Assembly (NCBI GenBank): GCA_022486705.1
Contig: JAKVKC010000001.1
Span: forward strand, 62,001-126,000
DNA: 64,000 nt
From: Solobacterium sp.
GTDB taxonomy: Bacteria > Bacillota_I > Bacilli_A > Erysipelotrichales > Erysipelotrichaceae
Direction: 5' to 3'
The position numbers and the translations under genes are program-made. The notes under the pieces were generated by a model. The model saw only the letters and a program-made list of their open reading frames with translations. It made no database searches and had not been told where the DNA came from. Below are positions 32,286-40,900 of the stretch, one piece after another. Each line of letters starts with the position of its first letter. Position 1 is the first letter of the stretch.

Positions 32286-34218
32286 CGATCTGCACCTCTT
32301 TCATTAATGGCAGTGCAATGGTAAAGACACAGCCATGCGGTTCATTGTCCCGTTCACTGATCTTACCATGATGAGCTTCAGCAATGGTACGGCATAAGCT
32401 CAGGCCAAGACCAAGACCGCGCCGGGAATCTCCTCTTAAAGAACCTGCCGTATAGAACATCGTAAACAGATTCTTTTTCATTTCTTCATTGATGCCCGGT
32501 CCCGTATCTGCCACCTGGATCCATACTTCATCCCCATGTTTTTCCTGGGTGATCGTGATCACTGTGCCCTGCGGCGTATACTTTACAGCATTGTCGATCA
32601 GATTGGACAGTACCTGGATCATTAAAGAAGCTTCCACTTCGACCATCATCAATTCGTCCTGCGGGACAATTTTCAAAGAATGTCCATTCAGCAGATGCGA
32701 CATATGATCGGCCGCTTCTTCAATCAGATCCTGCACTGCTTCCGGCTGCAGATTCAATGACAGATTATTGTTGTCCATACGAGTCGTCAGCAGGATATTT
32801 TCAACCACATTGATCAGCCATTCCGCATCATCATTGATATTCTGATACAGCAGATGTCTCTGTGCTTCATCCAATTTTTCTTCTTCCTGCAGCAGCACTT
32901 CCGAATTGCCGGAGATACTGGTCAATGGTGTTCTTAGATCATGTGAGATCGCTCTTAATAAAGTCGATCTTGTTTTTTCTCTCTGTGTTTCGATCTCTAA
33001 GCGATTCTGATTCTCCCGCAGCTGTTCCCGTTCGATGGCCGTACCGCATTCGCTCAGCAGAGCAGTCAGCAGATCCTGATCCATATCTTCTGCTTTTGTC
33101 TGTTTTCCTGCATGAATGCCGACGACCCCAAGAATGCCTTTGCTGCCATAGACAGGCAGATAGCGATACATCGCATTGGGACTGATGGAAGTCCCGGCGC
33201 CGGCTTCACTGGCATTGAAATAGGTCCAGCGGGCGATTGGTATTTCATTCTGCAGGACATCTTCATCGATCTTCTGATCTTCAGATGCGATCTTCTTAAC
33301 AATTGGTCTGTCCAATCTGCCATTGACCACCGGATACAGCAGAACGCTCTTTCCCGTAAAGCGGGAGATCAAAGAAGCAGAATCCAATAGGATCTCGCTC
33401 TGTGTCTGCGAATGCTGCAGATTCCGGCTGGCCGCCAGCAGGACATCGGTACGATAGGCTTTCTGGGCAATGACCTTTTCCTCTTTCTTGCTGCGGATCG
33501 TCAAAGAACTGGTCAGGATCGCTGAAATGCCCATGACCGCAAAGGTCAATGGATAGCCTGTTTCATAAGCAAAAAATGTATATCTTGGTTCTGTAAAGAA
33601 ATAGTTGAAGATCAGGACACTGGCCAAGGATGCAAAGATACTGTATGAATAGCCATCGGTCAGATAGGAGATCAGCAGAACAGACAGGATATAAACCGTA
33701 ACGATATTTGTTTCCGTTACACCGATGCTGTACAGCATCATGCTCAGCAGCGTTGTGATTCCCAGCATACCGACCGTGATCAGACATGAATTCAGATTCA
33801 GCTTCTGATGTTTCTTAGAAGCACTGTAGGCGGATGCGTATTCCTGGGATACAAGATAGACATCTAAATATGGGGCAAGCTTCAGCAGTCTCTGGATGAT
33901 CCGATCTTTTCTTTCAAAGATGCTCTTCTTCTTTTCTGAGATGCCGATCACGATCCGTTCAGCGCCGCATACTCTGGCATATTCCGCGATCTGCGAAGCA
34001 ATATCTGTACCGGCAATGGACATGAACCTGACGCCCAGCTTTTCAGCAAGTTCTCTTTCTTTCTGTTTATTATCTGCCGAAGAAAATAAAGTCAGATAGA
34101 GAATTGAAAAATTCTCATGAAACGCTTCGGCTAGTTTTTTCGCTGCTTCCGCAATCTCCATGCCATCCATTTCCGATGTCATGCATGCAAGGATCCTGCT
34201 GTCTTTTATTTCGCTCAT
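32278..34218 (-). CDS. kdpD: KdpD-like sensor kinase lacking the N-terminal KdpD domain
   Basis: A 646-residue membrane histidine kinase. It begins with a universal-stress-protein domain (about 5-125), followed by four membrane spans of the DUF4118 type (about 145-250), a GAF-like domain (about 275-400), the dimerisation helix with AISHDLRTPLTS, and an ATPase domain with DTGPGINEEM and GLGLGLSLC. Full KdpD proteins are about 880 residues and begin with a 200-residue KdpD ATP-binding domain, which is absent. USP domains of KdpD can bind cyclic di-AMP in some Firmicutes; not shown here. It is 17 bp after the OB-fold-like gene and overlaps kdpE. Confidence 0.9.
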   Translation of the reverse strand: MSEIKDSRILACMTSEMDGMEIAEAAKKLAEAFHENFSILYLTLFSSADNKQKERELAEKLGVRFMSIAGTDIASQIAEYARVCGAERIVIGISEKKKSIFERKDRIIQRLLKLAPYLDVYLVSQEYASAYSASKKHQKLNLNSCLITVGMLGITTLLSMMLYSIGVTETNIVTVYILSVLLISYLTDGYSYSIFASLASVLIFNYFFTEPRYTFFAYETGYPLTFAVMGISAILTSSLTIRSKKEEKVIAQKAYRTDVLLAASRNLQHSQTQSEILLDSASLISRFTGKSVLLYPVVNGRLDRPIVKKIASEDQKIDEDVLQNEIPIARWTYFNASEAGAGTSISPNAMYRYLPVYGSKGILGVVGIHAGKQTKAEDMDQDLLTALLSECGTAIEREQLRENQNRLEIETQREKTRSTLLRAISHDLRTPLTSISGNSEVLLQEEEKLDEAQRHLLYQNINDDAEWLINVVENILLTTRMDNNNLSLNLQPEAVQDLIEEAADHMSHLLNGHSLKIVPQDELMMVEVEASLMIQVLSNLIDNAVKYTPQGTVITITQEKHGDEVWIQVADTGPGINEEMKKNLFTMFYTAGSLRGDSRRGLGLGLSLCRTIAEAHHGKISERDNEPHGCVFTIALPLMKEVQIDE

Positions 34219-34235
34219 GCTTTCCCCTGGCTCTC

Positions 34236-34739
34236 TTATGATGCATTGTTAATCATACGCGCTTTTCGATAAGTAAAGCACACAAATACAGATGCACCGA
34301 TAAAGACCATCACTGCAAAGATCATCCCGTTGATATCCATCGCGAGATCCTTCTGATATCCTGCGGAAAGCACTTTGACAGAAGTGGCATGAATATCCAG
34401 ATCGCCGCCATGTTCGCTGCAGGCCCGGTGGAAAACACCAACGATCTCCACCGTGTCTCCCACAGCACCATAGCCTCCCAGATGCTGGATCTGCTGTGCC
34501 TGTTCTTCGCTCAGTGCTATACCGATCGCATTGTCGCCGTCATTGACATTGACCCATGTCACATCGTCTCTTTTCATGATCGTACCGATAGCTTCACCAG
34601 AGTATATGACAGTCTGTCCATCCAGTTCTTTTGCCCGATTGATCAGATCATTGCTGCTGACCGCTTCTGTTTCCGCATGGACCGTACAGATGAAGCAGCT
34701 GAACAGAACAGCCATCAGGATCACTATTCTTTTTATCAT
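34236..34739 (-). CDS. Secreted/membrane OB-fold-like protein
   Basis: A 167-residue protein. It has a signal peptide (MIKRIVILMAVLFSCFICTV, cleavage likely after HA at about residue 22), an extracellular domain of about 100 residues with an OB-fold-like strand pattern (DGQTVIYSGEAIGTIM, TWVNVNDGDNAIGIAL, VGDTVEIVGVFHRAC), and a C-terminal membrane anchor (about 134-155). It overlaps the TrkH stop by 4 bp (ATGA), so it is coupled to potassium uptake. I know no defined function. An extracellular accessory or sensor part of the Trk/KdpDE system is a reasonable guess. Confidence 0.65.
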   Translation of the reverse strand: MIKRIVILMAVLFSCFICTVHAETEAVSSNDLINRAKELDGQTVIYSGEAIGTIMKRDDVTWVNVNDGDNAIGIALSEEQAQQIQHLGGYGAVGDTVEIVGVFHRACSEHGGDLDIHATSVKVLSAGYQKDLAMDINGMIFAVMVFIGASVFVCFTYRKARMINNAS

Positions 34740-36244
34740 GCTCTTTTCAGCCTCCTGAATGCATATGCAATCAATGTAAAGACAGACATAAACTCCAGTC
34801 TTCCCAGCCACATGATCACTAGATACGTGATCTTAAGGAAAGCCGGCATGCTTGGCGCGGTAATGCCGATCGACAGACCAACATTGCCGGTAACAGATGC
34901 ACTTTCAAAAGCAGCCATCATGGCAGGATATCCCGCATACATCCCAGCCAGCATACCGATTGCAAAAGTCAGAATATACAGAAGGATGATCAGCGCTGCA
35001 CTTTTCACCATGGAATCGCTCAGGATCATATCACGGATATGATGGATCCGCGCTGTCCGGATCCGTGAGTCCGGCACAAGCATACGTGATATCTCTGCTT
35101 TGACAGCCTTGAATACGATCCCGATACGCAATGCTTTGAAGCCGCCTGCTGTTGAACATGCACTGCCGCCAAAAAGCATCGCTGTGATGATGGCAAATAA
35201 AGCAATATCTCCCCATTCATAGAAGAACTGTTTGGCATAAACACTCATGAAGCCTGTCGTTGTATGTCCCGATGCCAATAGGTAGAATCCCTTGCGGAAC
35301 ATTGCCATAAAGTTAGGATAAACATTATTCTGCATCAATCCTGTAATGCATATGATGGTGAGCACAGACAATGTGATGGTAAATGTCACCGTCTCGATAT
35401 TTTTGCGGATCTCACTGCGATGGCCGCGCATCACAGCATAATGCAGAGCAAAGTTGAAAGACCCGATCAGAAAGAAGATCATGGAGCCTACTTCAACGCC
35501 AAGATCATGATAGTACAGCATATTCTGGCTCATCGGGGCAAATCCGCCGGTAGACCAAGCAGACATAAAGATCCACATGCCATGCAGAATACCCTCGCCT
35601 GCCGGCAGACCTGCATGAATGATCAGTGCCGACATGACGATCGTACCGATCACCAGATACAGCATGCTGATGCGCCAGATGCTCCGCGAAGTTGTTACTG
35701 CATTCGGCGACAGCTTTTCATCTTTGCCTTCACCAACATACATCATGTATACATTGGCATAATTCCGGCTCAGAAAAGTCAAAGCCAGAACCACCATGCC
35801 CTGGCCGCCTAAAAATGTCAGCAGATGCCGCCACATATTAATGCCATTGGAAACATGATCCAGATCCTGGATCAGAAAGACACCGGTCGTAGTCAGACCG
35901 CTCATAACATCAAAGCAGCTGTCCAAATAGGAACCATAGCTGCCTGATAAATACAAAGGCAGTGCACATAGCAGCATCCCGATCAGCCAAGACAGAGAAG
36001 CGATGATCGTTCCTTCGCCAAAGTTGATCTTCACCTGCCGATATTGAAAACCTATTTGAATAAAGATACATCCCACTGCCATCGCAATGCCGGATGACAG
36101 CAGAAAGATCGATACGATCTGCGCCTCACGGCAGAAGGCCGCTGTCACCGCTGGAATGATCATCAGAACGCCCAGCACTAAAACAATCAGTCCGATATAA
36201 TAGCAGATCGGATAGAACCTGCTCACTTGTTTTTCATTTGTCAT
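34736..36244 (-). CDS. trkH: TrkH-family potassium uptake channel subunit
   Basis: A 502-residue membrane protein of the Trk/Ktr/HKT superfamily. The four pore loops are recognisable: MSGLTTTGVFLI, MSAWSTGGFAPM, LASGHTTTGFMSV and ASVTGNVGLSI, each with the filter Gly. It carries potassium inward under gating by cytoplasmic RCK proteins, here encoded immediately upstream. Start at 36244 follows GAGG with good spacing. A 32-residue membrane peptide gene ends 7 bp upstream, and the OB-fold-like gene overlaps its stop. Confidence 0.94.
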   Translation of the reverse strand: MTNEKQVSRFYPICYYIGLIVLVLGVLMIIPAVTAAFCREAQIVSIFLLSSGIAMAVGCIFIQIGFQYRQVKINFGEGTIIASLSWLIGMLLCALPLYLSGSYGSYLDSCFDVMSGLTTTGVFLIQDLDHVSNGINMWRHLLTFLGGQGMVVLALTFLSRNYANVYMMYVGEGKDEKLSPNAVTTSRSIWRISMLYLVIGTIVMSALIIHAGLPAGEGILHGMWIFMSAWSTGGFAPMSQNMLYYHDLGVEVGSMIFFLIGSFNFALHYAVMRGHRSEIRKNIETVTFTITLSVLTIICITGLMQNNVYPNFMAMFRKGFYLLASGHTTTGFMSVYAKQFFYEWGDIALFAIITAMLFGGSACSTAGGFKALRIGIVFKAVKAEISRMLVPDSRIRTARIHHIRDMILSDSMVKSAALIILLYILTFAIGMLAGMYAGYPAMMAAFESASVTGNVGLSIGITAPSMPAFLKITYLVIMWLGRLEFMSVFTLIAYAFRRLKRA

Positions 36245-36251
36245 ATGTGCC

Positions 36252-36350
36252 TCAAGCCAGCAGTGACAGAACAAGTCCGATGCAGGTCAGTGCACTGACA
36301 AAAAGAACTTCCGTGCCGATCCCGCGCGCTGTCTCATTGATCTTTTTCAT
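36252..36350 (-). CDS. 32-residue membrane peptide in Trk operon
   Basis: From an ATG at 36350 the minus strand encodes 32 residues: MKKINETARGIGTEVLFVSA, then one hydrophobic helix (LTCIGLVLSLLA) to the stop. The ribosome site GGAGG lies within the end of trkA, and the genes overlap by 4 bp (ATGA). The trkH ATG follows 7 bp after the stop. A single-span peptide with a short basic N-terminus coupled on both sides resembles the position and form of KdpF in the Kdp pump. A stabilising or regulatory subunit of TrkH is plausible but unproven. Confidence 0.65.
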   Translation of the reverse strand: MKKINETARGIGTEVLFVSALTCIGLVLSLLA

Positions 36351-37030
36351 TCTGCACCTCCTGAGAAGGAACCATCTGTTCTGATCTTATCCAGTTCCTC
36401 TTTCTTGCCCCATAGGATCACTTCATCATTCTTCATCAGAATGGTCTCACCATTCGGTACGATTACGCTGCCATCTCTTAAGATTGCAATGATAATGACC
36501 CCGCTCTTCAGACTGATCTCCCGCAGTGTATGTCCTTCAAAACCAGCCCCTTGGGCCACCGTATATCTGCTCAGTTTCAGATCTGATGTATGATCTTCCA
36601 CAAAGCGCTTCATTTCCGTCCAATCCAATTCTTCATTGATCGTATTGGCAATGGCATCGGTTGAACTGATTACAGAATCTACACCAAGCTTCTTGAACGC
36701 AATAATATTCTTCGGATTCTTCACCCGTGCAACAGTCCGTTTCACACCAAAGTAATCCTTTGCGATCTGACACGCTGTCAGATTGTTCTGATCATGTCCC
36801 GTCACTGTGATCACCACATCTGTTTCACCAATGCCGGCATCCTTCAGCAGCTGGGCATCCGTACCATCGCCCCATGTCACCGCAACATTATGCGTGCCCA
36901 AATCATTTTCAATGCCATCACACCGCTCTTTATCCTCTTCCACCAGCATGATGTGATTCTTTTTATTTTCCATCAATCCCTTTGTCAGATAATAGCCGAC
37001 GTTCCCGCCGCCGATAATCATAATTCTCAT
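36347..37030 (-). CDS. trkA: Trk/Ktr potassium uptake regulatory protein (RCK_N + RCK_C)
   Basis: A 227-residue cytoplasmic gating subunit. The Rossmann RCK_N domain (1-130) has the nucleotide motif IMIIGGGNVGYYL and a ribose-binding acidic residue in MLVEED. The RCK_C domain (about 145-220) has HTLREISLKSGVIIIAI and NDEVILWGKKEEL. It controls the TrkH channel by binding NAD(H) or ATP. It overlaps the preceding RCK gene by 4 bp and the following small peptide gene by 4 bp. Confidence 0.92.
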   Translation of the reverse strand: MRIMIIGGGNVGYYLTKGLMENKKNHIMLVEEDKERCDGIENDLGTHNVAVTWGDGTDAQLLKDAGIGETDVVITVTGHDQNNLTACQIAKDYFGVKRTVARVKNPKNIIAFKKLGVDSVISSTDAIANTINEELDWTEMKRFVEDHTSDLKLSRYTVAQGAGFEGHTLREISLKSGVIIIAILRDGSVIVPNGETILMKNDEVILWGKKEELDKIRTDGSFSGGAE

Positions 37031-37434
37031 AGTTCGCTCCACTTCGCCGCTTCATACATCGCATCCACGCATAAAGTAACCGGACAGATCACCTGCATGC
37101 ATAAAGACTTCATCACTTCCTGCTTGATCGGATCATCGATCCGCACGATCGTTCTCTGCACGTGATAGATCTTCGATGCCACTTCCGCGATCATTACATT
37201 TGTATTGTCATCATCCGTCACCGCATAGACGCCATCTGCTTTTTCAATTCCTGCTTCCTTCAGCACATCTTCATCAATTGGGATCCCCGCTACCGTCAGA
37301 TAATTGCTGCCAGAGCCCAGCTTATCAAAGCAGTCCTGATTGCGGTCCACGATAGCAATGTCATGCCCATCCTTAGACAGCTTCTCTGCCAAAGCAATGC
37401 CTACCGCATTGCAGCCTGCAACGATCAGATACAT
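37027..37434 (-). CDS. Stand-alone RCK_N (TrkA-N) domain protein
   Basis: A 135-residue protein made only of the NAD-binding RCK_N fold: YLIVAGCNAVGIALAEKL, an acidic end of strand 2 in AIVDRN, and YAVTDDDNTNVMIAEVA. The usual GxGxxG reads AGCNAVG, so the first glycine pair is altered. It lacks an RCK_C domain, while the following gene has both. A second half-size subunit may form mixed RCK rings. It overlaps the TPR gene by 10 bp and the next RCK gene by 4 bp. Confidence 0.85.
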   Translation of the reverse strand: MYLIVAGCNAVGIALAEKLSKDGHDIAIVDRNQDCFDKLGSGSNYLTVAGIPIDEDVLKEAGIEKADGVYAVTDDDNTNVMIAEVASKIYHVQRTIVRIDDPIKQEVMKSLCMQVICPVTLCVDAMYEAAKWSEL

Positions 37435-37769
37435 AATGCATGTTCCTTCCGCTGCACTGTTTTTGTTTCCTTGATTGGTTCTTCACCATAGTCATAATCC
37501 CGATCTATCGCAAACGCCCCAAATGTCGATAGGTTCTTCTCTGCCGGTTCATAGCTTGGATCCAAGGCATACGCTGCTCTGAAGTGCTTCATTGCATCGC
37601 TGTGCTTTCCTTCTTTCTCCAGTAAAATCCCCATCAGATTATGCGGTCTTGCCGCATGAGGCTCCTTTAACATCAATGTACTGATCAATGCTTCCCCTTC
37701 ATGAAAGCGATGATCATTTATCATCTCTTTGATCTCTTCTGTTTCATAGCTGCTGCTGTCATTTACCAT
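37425..37769 (-). CDS. Small TPR-type protein, first gene of Trk operon
   Basis: A 114-residue soluble protein. Residues about 15-85 form two or three tetratricopeptide helices (AARPHNLMGILLEKEGKHSD, then HFRAAYALDPSYEPAEKNL). The tail is charged. Start at 37769 follows GAAGGTG; the longer open frame is less likely. It leads the potassium operon and overlaps the first RCK gene by 10 bp. A role in assembly or signalling is possible but not supported by specific motifs. Confidence 0.75.
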   Translation of the reverse strand: MVNDSSSYETEEIKEMINDHRFHEGEALISTLMLKEPHAARPHNLMGILLEKEGKHSDAMKHFRAAYALDPSYEPAEKNLSTFGAFAIDRDYDYGEEPIKETKTVQRKEHALCI

Positions 37770-37872
37770 ACAAACACACCTTCTTTTTCTACCTAAGATT
37801 CTATTGTTTTCCATATCAAGATAGTGTTCAGAAAGCACCTGTATTTGTTAGTATTCTGTTAAGATTGCATAT

Positions 37873-37904
37873 AAAAAGGGTACTGTTCATAAAGAACAAT
37901 ACCC
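37873..37904 (-). terminator. Terminator of PilMNO/giant pilin operon
   Basis: On the minus strand GGGTATTGTTC-TTTAT-GAACAGTACCC is an 11-bp stem with one mismatch, followed by TTTTT, 18 bp past the stop of the giant gene. Confidence 0.9.
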
Positions 37905-37921
37905 AGTTTCATATCATTTGA

Positions 37922-40900
37922 TCAGTTCGATACCGGTGTGCCATTCAGCGTTCCATTAGCAGTACCGCTGTTGGATTCACAGAGCTTCGAAGAATTGCTG
38001 ATGAATGCATTCACATCTCTTATCGTTCCAGAATTCTTACATGCAAAGTATTGCTTTATGCATACTGTTGGATATTCTTTTGTTCCTATTGCAATACTTG
38101 ATATAATTGATTGCCCTTGATTGCTATATATAAAGCCATATCCAGCAGAATTGTAATTGGTTATCGTTAATTTTCGTGCTAGGCCACGATTTCCTTCGCT
38201 GTAACCAATCCAAGCATATTGATTTGTTTCCGCGACAGTTTGAGAATCATATTGATAATAAATATCATGAATGGAAATATTATTGATTGTCCGTTCTGAT
38301 GATATAACTCCATAATTATCAATCATACCATCTTCATTTGAACCAATGATTCCAACATAAACTGGATGTTCAGCGGTTGAAGCAGGCACTGTAATATTCT
38401 GGATGACTATATTATTCATGCCAAAGTTATCAAATGAATTATTGTATCCACCATTCTTTCCAATAACACCATATGCCATTTCTTCTTGTCTATTTAGTAA
38501 AGTAACAGCATTAGATGAATTGATTGAAGAAATATTCACATAATTCAGATCACTGTCGGTAATTCTTCCGTTGTTACAACCAATTGCTCCCCAATATCTT
38601 GTATTCAGATATAGATTTTCCATAGTAAATCCTGTGGTATTATCTTTTGTTTTATCTTTTGATATTAACAGTTGATCTACAGAACCATTCCCATCTATAT
38701 TTCCAATCAAGCCACAGGTTCCGCCACTGATTATATGGGAGTCGGCTTTGCCATTTTCTGTGTCATTATAGATATAAGTATCTTGTACAGTTATATTATG
38801 TATTGTTCCAGATACACTTCCAATGATTGCTGTATTGTCAGCATCTGAAGTGATATTATAGAGCTTAACATTATATATCTGCATATTATCAACTCTTTTT
38901 TGCCAAACAACGCTTGAAAGCAATCCAACATTTGAAGTATCAGTACCATTTGGATTAGTCTTTATAATCGAGTCATGAATAGCAACATTATCAAATATCA
39001 ATCCATTTGCACTGCTTGTGAATTTTCCAAGCAAGCTGAAATTGTTAGTATATGCTTTTATTTCGTTGATATCACAGTTTTTAAATTGAACATTTTTCAA
39101 AGTTACACTGGTGTTATCTGACCCAATTATGCCGATCGCATTGAGATAATCAGATTCACTTCCAAATGTTATATTTGACATTGTTACATTTTCAAAAATA
39201 ATGTTTTCTAAATTTCCTTCCATGTCACTTATAAATGCACCGTAATTCTGATTATTCGTAGTAGCTTTTTGTATATCGTGCAATGATGTTTTGCCATCAA
39301 TTGATATACTGACGCGCAGATTTTTTATATTTGCGCCTGCGATCGTGTGTTTAATGAATGTGTTTTTCAAACCAGATAACAAAGGATATGTATGACTACC
39401 ATCTGCATTAATAAAATCTGTTCCTTGATACGACAGCCCATTATAAATACTGCTTATTGTTCCTACTGAATATTTCGACATATCGATATCAATAGCTTGT
39501 GTGATTGTACCATAAGAACTCAAAACATCTGTTGAGTTCCCAGTATCTTCATTAGTATGATCCATAATCACTTTTAACTGTTCTGCTGTACGAACAACAT
39601 ACGGTGCAACCGAATCGCTAGATTTGCGAATGCTATCTGCGAATCTTGGTTCGATATGATATGTATACGATGTTGAATTATACGTTTGTTTATTTAATGT
39701 GTACTGTGGCATCTTAACAGTTAAGGATAGATTCTTTTGTTTCCATAAAGCTCCTGTCCAAACACTGCTCCAATCAATAGATGAATCATCAAAATTAATG
39801 CGATATATATACTGATCAGCAATGCCAAGTTTTTGTGACATTTCTGCCGTAACGTCAGAAACAACCGGATGAGAAACAGAAGGCGTAGTCATCAGATCTT
39901 GCAGTGATGAGTCAGCCCAGTTCATCAGTACAAGACGAATCTTACTAGTATCATGAATCGTATCTTTTACTGTCTTGTTTATTGTAAATAAATATCCGGA
40001 TTCTGCAACAGAGAAACCAGTAGCAACTGTAAAGTTGCTATTTCCTGTTTCCACCTCACTAGAAGTAATGTTCCCATTAGTATCCGATGTCATTTTCACT
40101 GAATAACCGTGTGTCTGGTAAGAACCATCCGCATATCTTTCATAGTAAATCAAACCAGAATCAGCAGATTTTTTTGGCTGATAATAACTATCATATGTAA
40201 CTGCTGTAGTTTGGCTTCTCGTATTAATTGGAATCGATTTTGTTGGATTTAAATTAGCATCAAGACTATATGATGCAACAGATATAGGATAATCGCTGAA
40301 ATGCAAATTATAGAAATACGGTAAGAATCTGAAGGATGCTTCATATGTTGTATTAAAGTAATTTGAATCGCTTAATTTTTCAAACCTATTCTGCAGAGCT
40401 TCCTTTTCAGAATTGCTTGATGACTCAATAATTACATAATTGCTTCCTACATCTGCATCAATATCAATCTGACATGCAAAACCATCTTTTATTTGAGTTT
40501 TACAATCATCCGGCGTGAAAGTATAGGAATCAACTTTTGTTAAATTGTTTGAATTGTAGTCAATCAGATTATACTGAAATGTAGAGTAATCCGGATTAAA
40601 TTGATTTGTATCATACAAATCAAAATGAATATTTGCAATGATAAGATTACGATCTGCCTCAGATGCATTGCCATCAATATGAATATTCTTTGTTAATGTT
40701 ATTACTGCTTTTGGCTCTTCAGGAAAATCACCATAATGCAGATTTAATTCTGAAGTACTTGATTTCGTTGCCGGATATGGATACGTTGAGTCTACAACAG
40801 AAGAATTATATGGATTTGCTTGACTGTTACCAGTACTTTCCCTTGCCGCCTTTTGTATCAGTTCGTCATAATCATATTCAATAATTTTACGACCATTTAC

